A stretch of 11,423 nt of DNA, taken from contig JAPPDO010000371.1 of the NCBI GenBank assembly GCA_028821635.1, forward strand, positions 1 to 11,423, in the 5' to 3' direction. Below, piece by piece: positions 1 through 6,686 of the stretch. Made by a program: the position numbers and the translations under genes. The notes beneath the pieces were generated by a model that had not been told where the DNA came from, searched no databases, and saw only the letters and a list, made by a program, of their open reading frames with translations. This stretch comes from Ekhidna sp. Lineage in GTDB: Bacteria; Bacteroidota; Bacteroidia; Cytophagales; Cyclobacteriaceae. Numbering within the stretch: the first letter of the stretch is position 1; every line of letters starts with the position of its first letter.

Positions 1-137
1 CCCAACACATCAATATACAGAGTCCGGGTTAAGAACTCCAACTCATCCATCATTTCTTTCAACTTCTTATCGGACTCCGATTTTTGACCCACAGCCACCA
101 AAAGCCCTTTCTCATGCTGCTTCAACGTTTCGACCAT
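1..137 (-). CDS. N-terminal fragment of a probable HflX-like GTPase (runs off the left edge)
   Basis: An open minus-strand frame starts at ATG 137-135 and continues to the window edge, giving about 45 residues that begin MVETLKQHEKGLLVAVGQ. An in-frame TAA lies six codons upstream of this ATG, which supports the start. The segments LLVAVGQK and MDELEFLTRT resemble the first strand and helix of the N-terminal domain of the ribosome-associated GTPase HflX (family pattern xxLLVGxxx...YLDELxFLxxTAGA). No GTPase motif falls inside the window, so the assignment rests on this short similarity only. No strong Shine-Dalgarno sequence is seen, which is normal for Bacteroidota. A weak match to the -33/-7 promoter (TTTTG, then AAACTTTG after 19 bases) lies just upstream on the minus strand. 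The gene lies downstream of the decayed peptidase gene in the same orientation. Confidence 0.5.
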   Translation of the reverse strand, partial: MVETLKQHEKGLLVAVGQKSESDKKLKEMMDELEFLTRTLYIDVL

Positions 138-266
138 ACCTGGATGCAAAGTTTAGCAATAAAGTATGGCTTACAAAAGGTTTTATTTTAGGCCGCCCTC
201 CGCTGACAGCCACATTTTACTGCTGATGCAAATAAGCTATATCCACTAACTTTAAAAATGGGACAG

Positions 267-284
267 CGGTCTTGAAAAAGACCG
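267..284 (-). terminator. Perfect 7-bp hairpin with 4-nt loop, possible terminator
   Basis: CGGTCTT and AAGACCG form a perfect 7-bp stem around a four-base loop. Read on the minus strand, it lies about 40 bases after the stop of the decayed peptidase gene. It is followed, after eight bases, by a run of five T. The T-run is not adjacent to the stem, so this is only a moderate terminator candidate. On the plus strand the loop is GAAA and no T-run follows. Confidence 0.4.
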
Positions 285-324
285 AGGTAGAAATACCCTG
301 CAAAGCGTAAAAATACAACCAGCA

Positions 325-1150
325 TCACGGCAGGACATGCACCATCCGCTTTTCAGTGATATCTTCCCCATTCTTTTTGGTACCTATTGAGAAGTCTACC
401 TCTGTGAGCGGTGCCCTTCTGAAGAGTTCCTTTCTTAGTTCCTGGCTAGTCATCGTGGGGTTTGCTGCTAAGATGTTTGCTGCTAAGATGTCTGCTGCAC
501 GAGCAGCCACTTTTGGCGTAGCATGGGAAGTAGTAATATCCCGTCCGGGAGACTTTTGACAATCTCCGTGAAAATGGCATTCTTCTGATAAACCCCATTG
601 TCTTTAATCGTCGCCGCTGTAGTGACCCTTTCAACGCCGGGAATTTTTCCGATAACTCCTACAAACACCGTGTTCGCCAGGCCTTTGCCGGTCATGGCAA
701 TCGCTTCGTTGAGTGGCCGGACAGGGGAATGTCATAAAAGTCATCACTAAAGATGAGTGAAAAACTCCCATTTGCATTTTCTTTCTCCGTGGCATTTTCT
801 AAAGAGGAGATCATCACTATGTGTCCTTTTTCAATGTACTCTGCCTCTTCCATGGCAGGCTTATAGATGGGATGAGACCCCGTAGTATACAGAGGCAGGC
901 TATTGAGGACGAGTATTCCGGTAGAGTCAGCAGTGGAAGTGGTGAAAATAGCCGTGCTGTTTGTGTTTTCATTGGCAATAAGAATCGCTTTGTCAGCGGC
1001 CTTTGCTGCGCCCATGCGGCGGGTGATAGCGACCACAGCCTCTCTCTGGTCTCTCAACCTTTTCATGGTTTTGATAATGATTTGGATTGGATTCTTATCG
1101 AAGTCACTATTAGCAACCGTCGAAATCAATAATGAGATTACTTTAATCAA
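325..1150 (-). pseudogene. Decayed C-terminal part of a subtilase-like (S8) serine peptidase gene
   Basis: Three minus-strand frames join into one protein remnant. Frame one covers about 1150 to 728, frame two about 720 to 558, and frame three about 554 to the TGA at 327-325. The switches fall at a GGGG run (724-727) and a TTTT run (554-557), consistent with single-base indels. The last frame reads DITTSHATPKVAARAADIL followed by AANPTMTSQELRKELF. This fits the catalytic-serine region of subtilases (GTSxATPxVA, then the helix ending in xxANPxLTxxELxxxL), with the presumed active Ser codon at 528-526. Frame two holds ANTVFVGVIG, like the strand before that region. The Asp and His parts of the triad are absent: the 5' portion is missing and the remnant begins where the restriction-modification gene ends. 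The family call is good for the last ~100 residues, but I do not recognise the part upstream of about 730. It is surely not functional. Confidence 0.6.
461..490 (-). repeat. Perfect 15-bp tandem duplication inside the peptidase remnant
   Basis: The 15-mer TTTGCTGCTAAGATG occurs twice head to tail (461-475 and 476-490) without mismatch. On the minus strand it duplicates five residues, giving ILAANILAAN in the helix that follows the catalytic serine motif. The two copies are identical, so the event is recent or under no constraint. Confidence 0.9.
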
Positions 1151-1153
1151 TAT

Positions 1154-3580
1154 TTATAGTAATTTACCTATCTTATCATTTGCATTATTTAGTTTTTTTC
1201 TAATCTCTGCTTTTGCATAAATGGCACTTTTTACTTCCGATCCAATTTTATTTTGAATGTCCATAGGTGGTAGTATGACCATCATTTTCTTCAAGTCTGT
1301 AGACCTGATACTTTGTAATATTGAGCCACTGGCTATTCGCTCTAATTGAAGAAATCCGAAATCAGAATTAAGAAACGCTACTAAATAGTATTGATTTACT
1401 TTTTTTAGATCAACATGAATATTAATCAAAAAGCCGGAAGCAATTCCGTTTACCAAATCTGGTGGAATATTAGAAGAAACACCTGCTTTACCTGCTCTAG
1501 TCATTACAATTGTGTCTTCAGAAACTTGATTTTTAATGACATCTTTGTTGGTAATCAGATCTTTTCTTATATATTTTAAATTCTCAAAATTGATGCCTTC
1601 TTTCGTGATAGATTTAACTAAAATATAAGGTAGTCCCTCATTCGGCTCTGTATAAATTGAAGAATCATCAATATTTGCTCCATTATGAACAGTCTTTATT
1701 AAATATCCTAGAGGTACAGTTGGGTGCTTGCTTTTTGCTAACTTAGCAATATTATCTACATATTTTTGCAAATACCTTTTAGCAACAAAACTATGTTCAA
1801 GTACGGAAGAGTCAATAAAAAAATTATTCTCATCGGATTGCTTTGAATAAAAACATTTTGCGGCATTAGGTATATCATCCTTTTCAATAGGTCTTCCCTT
1901 TTTATCATGTCCGCAATATTCGTTTATTGAAATAAAAAGTTCTTTGCTTTTATTCGACTTTCCTTTTTGAATAAAAAGAACACTTGTGTGTATTGTAACA
2001 TTTGGACTAAAGGTTTCAAATGGCAGTTCAACGATGGCAAACAAATTACCTTTGTTTAGAATGTATTCTCTTAAATAAGTTTCCCTTTCATTTCCTAATA
2101 TCCCACTTGGCAAAACCATCGCCATTTTGCCTCCATCTTTTAATAATTGAAGACATCTCTCAATGAAAAGGACTTGTGGTTCTTCTCTATTTTTAAGTCG
2201 CGTTGTTTTAATCCACTTACCACTTTTTTTATCCATTTGCCATTTATAGCCAAATTCATACTCTTTCAGTTTGGACTCACCTGTAACGGGAATTTTGCTG
2301 CCAAAAGGAGGATTTGTCATTAAAATATCAAAACTGTTCAGCTTTATTTTATGACTTGTCTCAGAAGACCAATTTTCTATATTTTCCAAGCTATCTTCAC
2401 AAAAAATACCTGTCGTACCATCACCAATTAAATTCATATAGGCTTTTGCCACTTTACTTAAAAAATAGTCTTTGTCTATACCCCTAAAATTATTCGTTGC
2501 AACTTCAATTTTCCTTTTTTCAATATCAGTTACTTCCCAACCTAACACTGAATATTTTTTTTTAACATTTTCCCAAACATATCTCAAAGACTCAACTAAA
2601 AACCCACTACTGCCGCAAGCCGGATCAATAATTTTATCATTTTCTGTTGGCCGTAAAATGTCGACAACCATTTTTACGACGTTTCTGGGTGTAAAAAATT
2701 GTCCCTGACCTCCTTTAAGAGCATGTCCAATGAATGCTTCAAAAGCATCAGCTACGACATCTCTTTCACTATTCATTAAAGAATAGTTTTGAAGTTCGCC
2801 TACAACATAAGCAATCGAATTGGTATCTAAAGTTATCCTATCTTCCTTTTCAAAAACTTCTTTTTGACCTTCTTTAACTTCGTTAAATAGTGCTCTTATT
2901 CTATCCTCGACTTCTTTACTTGATTCGTTCACGCCTGCACGAAATCTTACATTATCATCTGGATGGGTATACTTCTCATCATAGAGTTTACAAAAAATAA
3001 GATTGATAAGTTGTTGTGCTAAAACTTCATCTCTTGTGGCTCCTACTGTATTTGCCGCTAGGTGATTTCTAATAGATTTGAAAATAGCTTTTAGGTTATG
3101 GGTACCAACCAATTCTCTTCTTTTGAATCTACCAATGTCCTCAACTCTTTGATTAACTTTGGGAATGTTTGGAATCTCATCAAATATTACTGTGCCCTCT
3201 TTTTCATATTTTCTTAAGAACAATCTCTCATGTCCGTTAAACCAAACGCCAAGGCTGGCACGGGAGAACCTTAGGTAATCTTTTAATTGCTCAAGTCCAT
3301 CTTTTCTATTTCCCTTCTTACATTCTACAATAATATAAACGTCTTCGTTCTTTTTTTCAAAACTTTTAAATACCGCAATATCAACGGGATACTTTCCTCT
3401 TGTATCAGAAGGGCGAGCTTTAACCCTAAATTGTGGGTGTGTTGTTATTTGCTTTTTTGAATACCCATAATCCTCAACTAGCTGCTTAGAGAAAATTTGT
3501 ACTGCTTCCACTTCTTCAGGGGTTGATTTAATCTCAAATCCTGAAATGAAGTCAACTATTTTAGTTGATTTTGTGGTCAT
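1154..3580 (-). CDS. Single-chain restriction-modification enzyme: nuclease, N6-adenine methylase and TRD in one polypeptide (Type IIG-like)
   Basis: This 808-residue protein should both methylate adenine and cut DNA. Residues about 1-135 form an HsdR-N-like PD-(D/E)xK nuclease: D67 in YPVDIAVFK and E86-C87-K88 in IIVECKKG, followed by LEQLKDYLRFS. Residues about 155-580 are an HsdM-type methylase: a helical N-terminal part, QFFTPRNVVKMVVDIL at 294-309, S-adenosylmethionine motif DPACGSSGF at 319-327 (the family usually has GSGGF) and catalytic NPPF at 423-426. Residues about 620-808 form one HsdS-like target-recognition domain (VPLGYLIKT at the start, LPPMDIQNKIGSEV then a helix at the end). 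No separate hsdR, hsdM or hsdS lies nearby, so it is probably self-sufficient, as Type IIG enzymes are. The ATG at 3580 is preceded by AAAGGAG about 15 bases upstream and TTAGGA closer. It is the last gene of a three-gene minus-strand unit and clearly AT-rich compared with the peptidase remnant, suggesting transfer. The frame is intact, so activity is plausible. The recognition sequence cannot be read from the protein. Confidence 0.88.
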   Translation of the reverse strand: MTTKSTKIVDFISGFEIKSTPEEVEAVQIFSKQLVEDYGYSKKQITTHPQFRVKARPSDTRGKYPVDIAVFKSFEKKNEDVYIIVECKKGNRKDGLEQLKDYLRFSRASLGVWFNGHERLFLRKYEKEGTVIFDEIPNIPKVNQRVEDIGRFKRRELVGTHNLKAIFKSIRNHLAANTVGATRDEVLAQQLINLIFCKLYDEKYTHPDDNVRFRAGVNESSKEVEDRIRALFNEVKEGQKEVFEKEDRITLDTNSIAYVVGELQNYSLMNSERDVVADAFEAFIGHALKGGQGQFFTPRNVVKMVVDILRPTENDKIIDPACGSSGFLVESLRYVWENVKKKYSVLGWEVTDIEKRKIEVATNNFRGIDKDYFLSKVAKAYMNLIGDGTTGIFCEDSLENIENWSSETSHKIKLNSFDILMTNPPFGSKIPVTGESKLKEYEFGYKWQMDKKSGKWIKTTRLKNREEPQVLFIERCLQLLKDGGKMAMVLPSGILGNERETYLREYILNKGNLFAIVELPFETFSPNVTIHTSVLFIQKGKSNKSKELFISINEYCGHDKKGRPIEKDDIPNAAKCFYSKQSDENNFFIDSSVLEHSFVAKRYLQKYVDNIAKLAKSKHPTVPLGYLIKTVHNGANIDDSSIYTEPNEGLPYILVKSITKEGINFENLKYIRKDLITNKDVIKNQVSEDTIVMTRAGKAGVSSNIPPDLVNGIASGFLINIHVDLKKVNQYYLVAFLNSDFGFLQLERIASGSILQSIRSTDLKKMMVILPPMDIQNKIGSEVKSAIYAKAEIRKKLNNANDKIGKLL

Positions 3581-3662
3581 ATTTATAATCCTAACTCCTT
3601 TTGTTTGGTTTTCTTAAATATGCTGTTTATCCTGAACCAACTGATAAATATCATTGGTCTTG

Positions 3663-4007
3663 TCAATCTACTTCTACAGAAATAGGTCCTCCATGCCAAA
3701 CGTGTCCTCCACCAACCTCAGCTATGTTGATATCTGCAATTCCGTTAATATCTACATCTAAGTTATCATAAGTATCTATCCCAACAATATTAACATCAAT
3801 CTCATCATAAGCACTAAGTTTAACACTAATGGCTCCATCTTCATTTAGAGGCACTAATCCGTAATTAAGATTCGGGATTAATTCCAAGTTTTTCGTGGAT
3901 TCATTAGCATAAGCTTTTGGGATTAAATCCAGATTTTTAACCGTCAAAATTGTCAGATTAGCTGCAATAACAGTCAATATGATTTTTGTAAATTTATCTA
4001 CTTTCAT
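3663..4007 (-). CDS. Small exported or membrane-anchored protein of unknown function
   Basis: This is a 114-residue protein. Residues 1-35 look like a signal peptide or N-terminal anchor: basic MKVDKFTK, a hydrophobic stretch ILTVIAANLTILTV, and a possible signal peptidase I site after KAYA. The rest is acidic and rich in Asp, Ile, Val and Asn, with a repeating pattern of short beta-prone stretches (DEIDVNIVGID, NLDVDINGIADINI). It ends in GGGHVWHGGPISVEVD, with two histidines. There are no cysteines and no known catalytic motif. It starts 15 bases after the stop of the broken membrane protein gene and ends 82 bases before the restriction-modification gene, all on one strand, so the three are probably co-transcribed. 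I do not recognise a named family. It would act in the periplasm or at the inner membrane face, which is an odd neighbour for a DNA-modifying enzyme. The ORF is probably real, given its coherent signal sequence. Confidence 0.65.
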   Translation of the reverse strand: MKVDKFTKIILTVIAANLTILTVKNLDLIPKAYANESTKNLELIPNLNYGLVPLNEDGAISVKLSAYDEIDVNIVGIDTYDNLDVDINGIADINIAEVGGGHVWHGGPISVEVD

Positions 4008-4022
4008 TATGTTTGATTTTGG

Positions 4023-4593
4023 TTATTGTTTAAATGCTTTCGGCATAGTTTGTATAAATTCATTTTTATCTTCCTTAATAGAATAAAGCGTATAAAACTT
4101 TCTCCCTTTTCCATTTTTTGATTCAATAAGAATTTTCACATCTTTTAGTTCAGCCGGTAGCTTAGTTTCGGCCGCTGTAGTTCTATCTTCTCCCCGACGT
4201 TCTTATCTTTGAATACTCTGCCTTTAATCCTACATGCTCCGAATTATTTAAAGGTTTTCATTCATTCAATGGATCAATTTTTGTGAATTTTGGCTTTGAT
4301 TTATCGAAATATACTTTTGGATAGTATGCAGTATTATCAGAGTTATTTCTCATTATTAGTTTAAATTTCCATGTTAGTTCAAAAAACCTGATAGCATTAT
4401 TCCCGTCAATATAACTAATACCATCTTTCGTAAGTACTTCATTTTTTGGGCTTGTTCCTATTTGTACACTTAAAAAGCTAATAAGATCCATTTCCATTGT
4501 CAATTTTGAACCGTGCAGATACCTGTTTCTAAGATAAGGAATGAACGCCAACACTAAAGTTATTATAATAGATACGACTACTCCTATTTCCAT
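4023..4593 (-). pseudogene. Broken gene for a membrane-anchored hypothetical protein (in-frame stop plus frameshift)
   Basis: The first part (4593-4258, 111 codons) has an N-terminal membrane segment (GVVVSIIITLVLAFIPYL, about residues 4-21), then a soluble part with FELTWKFKLIMRNNSDNTAY and KPKFTKIDPLNE. It stops at TGA 4260-4258. The same frame continues directly after the stop with KPLNNSEHVGLKAEYSKI. After a frameshift near 4191-4200 (a CCCC run), another frame continues with EDRTTAAETKLPAELKDV, KILIESKNGKGRKFYTLYSI and IQTMPKAFKQ, ending at TAA 4025-4023. The pieces read as one protein of about 190 residues, with a soluble domain that should face the cytoplasm or periplasm behind a single N-terminal helix. 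The in-frame stop and the frameshift make a full product unlikely, although a 111-residue product could still be made. Function is unknown. It lies directly upstream of the small exported protein gene and is the first gene of the module. Confidence 0.68.
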
Positions 4594-4896
4594 ATTGTTT
4601 CTTTAATCTTCAGTGTCTGCACACAAAAATATATTGACTTAAACGTAGGCTTATTCATTCAGTATCATTTCTAAGGCTTTCTAAACTTATTCACAGTCGA
4701 AAAAATATTTAAAATATAAAACCTAAAGTTGAAACTCAATTCTCCATTCCGGTGACCTCCGACCTCATTCTGATGACCTCTGACCTCTTTTCGTGCCTCG
4801 TCCTAAAATAAGTTGATCTTATCAATGCGGGACGTTTCCACGCAGCGGTTCGAGACCCTTGTATGAACAGTCTCATTTTATTATCTTTTGATTACC
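4594..4896. other. Intergenic region upstream of the minus-strand module
   Basis: I see no credible gene in these 303 bases. On the minus strand, TATTTTTG (4631-4624) matches the Bacteroidota -7 consensus TAnnTTTG about 30 bases before the start of the broken membrane protein gene. No clear TTG element lies at the expected distance, so it is only a weak promoter candidate. The region also holds the GAGGTC repeat cluster and a short inverted repeat (ATAAG/CTTAT) near 4807-4821. Confidence 0.35.
4751..4791. repeat. Imperfect 20-bp tandem repeat containing four GACCTC hexamers
   Basis: Two units (4751-4770 and 4772-4791) match at 16 of 20 positions. Each contains two GACCTC hexamers eight bases apart, and the pairs are 21 bases apart, close to two helical turns. 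On the minus strand this reads as four GAGGTC copies. It lies about 160 bases upstream of the first gene of the minus-strand module, so the hexamers could be a protein-binding array. No regulator can be named from the sequence. Confidence 0.6.
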
Positions 4897-5369
4897 GCTC
4901 AAAAATTGATCACCATCTAGTCGACTTTTTGCTACACGGCATATCCTGATTAAATCTGTTGTTTTAACCCCGCTTTATCATTAAACGCACCTCTCCCATA
5001 TTACTGCTAAACCCGAACTGCACTTTATATTATGGAGGATGGCCTCTAACACGTGTTGAGTATGTATTTTGCTATGCCTTCATACCTGTAGGTGCCTGAA
5101 CCAGACCACTTTTTCATACTCTCAAAGGTACGCTCTACTTTGTACCGCTGCTTGCTGATTAACACATTACGTCCCTTCTGCTAAGGTGCTCTTGCGTATG
5201 CAACGGCTTACGCTTACATCGCTAAAGCTGGCATAAGGAGAACTTGATTAACAACTCATGCCTTTAATTTATAACATTGGAGCCTTTCGTTAATCTTTAT
5301 GTGCAAAGGTTTCATTCTACAAATCTGCACCTCACATACTGTTTTAGCTAGTTAAACTTATTTTTGAGC
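4897..5369 (-). mobile_element. Internally deleted IS5-family element (MITE-like) with 10-bp terminal inverted repeats
   Basis: GCTCAAAAAT at 4897-4906 is repeated in inverted orientation as ATTTTTGAGC at 5360-5369, giving candidate ends 473 bp apart. Between them, on the minus strand, lies the start of an IS5-type DDE transposase joined directly to its C-terminal end. The middle, including most of the catalytic core, is missing. A full IS5-family element is usually over 1 kb. No convincing target-site duplication is visible outside the repeats, perhaps because of decay. The element ends 32 bases before the hisIE start codon, so hisIE has either lost its original upstream region or reads from sequence in the scar. 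Confidence 0.62.
4981..5259 (-). pseudogene. IS5-family transposase remnant: N-terminus fused to C-terminus
   Basis: Reading from ATG 5259, an early in-frame TAA (codon 4) interrupts MSC*SSSPYASFSDVSVSR, which continues to RKSTL. This matches the N-terminal pattern of IS5-type transposases (xSFSDLAxSxRxRKSxFF). At about 5181 the sequence jumps to QKGRNVLISKQRYKVERTF, then ESMKKWSGSGTYRYEGIAKY. After a single-base frameshift near 5055-5060 comes HVLEAILHNIKCSSGLAV, ending at TAA 4983-4981. The KQRYKVERTFxSMKxWxGxGTxRYxG and QHVLEAIxHNxxxSxG patterns are the typical C-terminal end of IS5-group transposases and include the last catalytic Glu region (KVERTF). With an early stop, an internal deletion and a frameshift, the gene is dead. 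Confidence 0.72.
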
Positions 5370-5401
5370 ACGACTAACCCTAGCCCTATAATCATTAGAA
5401 A

Positions 5402-6004
5402 ATGACAAATCCAAAAGCTAAAATCCGAGAGTTAAAATCAGATTTAATCCCCGCAATCATCCAGCACGCTCAAACCAATCAGGTACTTATGCTGGGCTAC
5501 ATGAATGAGAAGGCACTGGCTAAAACCAAAAAGGAGGGCAAAGTGACCTTTTTCAGTCGCTCAAAGCAGCGATTATGGACTAAAGGTGAAACTTCCGGTA
5601 ACTTCCTCAATCTTGTCAGTATTCAGTTGGATTGCGATAAAGACGCTTACCTTATCAAGGTGATTCCTAAAGGAGAAACCTGTCACACCGGAGCTTACAC
5701 CTGCTTTGGCAAGAAAGAGCCTGCCGGATTTTTGCATGAATTGCAGGGCATCATTCAGGATAAAAAAGACAATCCGCGTGAAGATTCGTATACCGCCGCT
5801 CTGTTTACAAATGGGACAAAGAAAATCGCTCAAAAAGTTGGAGAGGAAGCTACAGAGGTGATTCTTGAGGCTATGGATAATAATAAGGATTTACTTATTG
5901 AGGAGTCAGCAGATTTACTCTATCATCTTTTGGTGCTCCTTGCTGTTAAGGATCTGAAACTCGAAAATATAGAAGCGAAGTTGATGGAACGTCACCATCA
6001 ATGA
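5402..6004 (+). CDS. hisIE: Bifunctional phosphoribosyl-AMP cyclohydrolase / phosphoribosyl-ATP pyrophosphatase
   Basis: The protein performs steps 2 and 3 of histidine synthesis in the cytoplasm: it hydrolyses phosphoribosyl-ATP to phosphoribosyl-AMP and then opens the purine ring. Residues about 10-108 are the HisI domain, with VLMLGYMNEKAL (28-39), SRSKQRLWTKGETSGN (52-67) and DCDKD (77-81), whose three Asp bind Mg. Cys94 in GETCHTG and Cys101 in YTCF, with Cys78, are the expected zinc ligands. Residues about 112-200 are the HisE domain (MazG-like fold), with EEATE (148-152) and EESADLLYH (167-175). The 200-residue length is normal for the fused form. The ATG at 5402 gives a complete HisI start, but no clear Shine-Dalgarno or TAnnTTTG element precedes it. 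No other his gene is in the window: upstream is an IS scar and downstream a convergent gene. It is therefore probably separated from the rest of the pathway. Confidence 0.97.
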   Translation: MTNPKAKIRELKSDLIPAIIQHAQTNQVLMLGYMNEKALAKTKKEGKVTFFSRSKQRLWTKGETSGNFLNLVSIQLDCDKDAYLIKVIPKGETCHTGAYTCFGKKEPAGFLHELQGIIQDKKDNPREDSYTAALFTNGTKKIAQKVGEEATEVILEAMDNNKDLLIEESADLLYHLLVLLAVKDLKLENIEAKLMERHHQ

Positions 6005-6367
6005 CTAATCAATCGGGTAAGGCACAAACACGAAGTTGGTAAACTCCCGATCAATCACAAACAGGCAGCAAAACTCATCAGGGTCCTTGTAGCTTTCTTG
6101 AAAAGTCTCTTCATCAATAATGAGCCCTCTTTGCAGAAACTCTTCTGAGAAAGAAGCAAAGTAATGCCATTCGTTTTCAGCTTGTCCTATTTCCATCAAC
6201 ATCTGACCAACGGGTTGTTCAATTTGACACATAGGAAAAACAGGGAATTTTGAAAACCCCTGCTTGCGTATCGCATAAGAAGCCTCTTTAAGGCTTTCCG
6301 CCACTTTTACAAAGTCAGATGATATTTTACCCAAATATCTGGGGTTTAGTTCAGGATCATTCTGCAT
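6005..6367 (-). CDS. Conserved-type hypothetical protein of 120 residues
   Basis: This is a soluble 120-residue protein with no signal peptide and no membrane segment. Notable stretches are RYLGKISSDFVKVAESLKEA (an amphipathic helix), YAIRKQGFSKFPVFPMCQIE, NEWHYFASFSEEFLQRGLI and the end DEFCCLFVIDREFTNFVFVP. The look is that of a compact alpha/beta domain. The PMCQIEQPVGQML and FCCLF cysteines are too few and too scattered for a clear metal site. I recognise the style of small conserved hypothetical proteins found in Cytophagales but cannot assign a function. Its TAG stop (6007-6005) directly follows the TGA of hisIE (6002-6004), so the two genes converge with zero spacing and share a transcription end zone. 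Upstream it shares a divergent intergenic region with rimP. The ATG at 6367 follows AT-rich DNA without a Shine-Dalgarno sequence. Confidence 0.78.
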   Translation of the reverse strand: MQNDPELNPRYLGKISSDFVKVAESLKEASYAIRKQGFSKFPVFPMCQIEQPVGQMLMEIGQAENEWHYFASFSEEFLQRGLIIDEETFQESYKDPDEFCCLFVIDREFTNFVFVPYPID

Positions 6368-6628
6368 ATTAATTTTTGACTTTATTTAACGACCAACTTC
6401 TGTTGCCCAAAGCCATAGAATCAAATGTTAATACTAAGCTGATTACCTCTAAATCTAAGTGGGCGGAGATGCCTTTCCGGTTTTAGAAACATTTCCATAA
6501 TGCATAAGAGGGATTCAAATTCCGGTATTCAAAAGCCCGGTAAATCATATCAGTAGTTATCTTATTATTGATAATCAATCTATTGAATGATATTCATTGT
6601 TAATGATTACAAACAATTTTACATTTAA
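6368..6628. other. Divergent intergenic region
   Basis: I see no credible gene here. The region separates the minus-strand hypothetical gene from the plus-strand rimP operon. Positions about 6565-6610 are very AT-rich, with several overlapping ATGAT/ATCAT-like words and a short inverted repeat TGAAT/ATTCA. I could not identify a defined operator or a clear promoter for the minus-strand gene. Confidence 0.4.
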
Positions 6629-6661
6629 TTGGCTGCACAAAGGCGTACTTTAATAACTTTG
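6629..6661 (+). promoter_or_regulatory. Bacteroidota-type promoter for the rimP-nusA-infB operon
   Basis: TTG at 6629-6631 and TAACTTTG at 6654-6661 match the -33 (TTG) and -7 (TAnnTTTG) elements of the primary sigma factor in Bacteroidota. The spacing is 22 bases, within the accepted range. Transcription would start near 6666-6670, giving a leader of roughly 45 bases before rimP. Confidence 0.7.
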
Positions 6662-6686
6662 CAATATACTTTTGAAATAACAATTC

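Noticed and set aside
692..1220. Plus-strand open frames opposite the peptidase remnant
   Set aside because: They are antisense to the subtilase-like remnant, have no recognisable domains and overlap each other in different frames.
1154..3580. Standard Type I system with missing partners
   Set aside because: The protein has its own nuclease and recognition domains fused in one chain, and no hsdR translocase motifs (Walker A or DEAD box) are present in the window.
4740..4800. CRISPR-like array
   Set aside because: Only two imperfect 20-bp units without proper spacers or cas genes; it is a short tandem repeat.
4830..4860. GGTTCGAGACC, like the T-arm of a tRNA
   Set aside because: No acceptor, D or anticodon arm can be folded around it, and the stem lacks the required pairing.
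6565..6610. Fur-box-like run of ATGAT/ATCAT words
   Set aside because: The region is simply AT-rich; no 19-bp inverted repeat fits the known consensus and no iron-related gene is adjacent.
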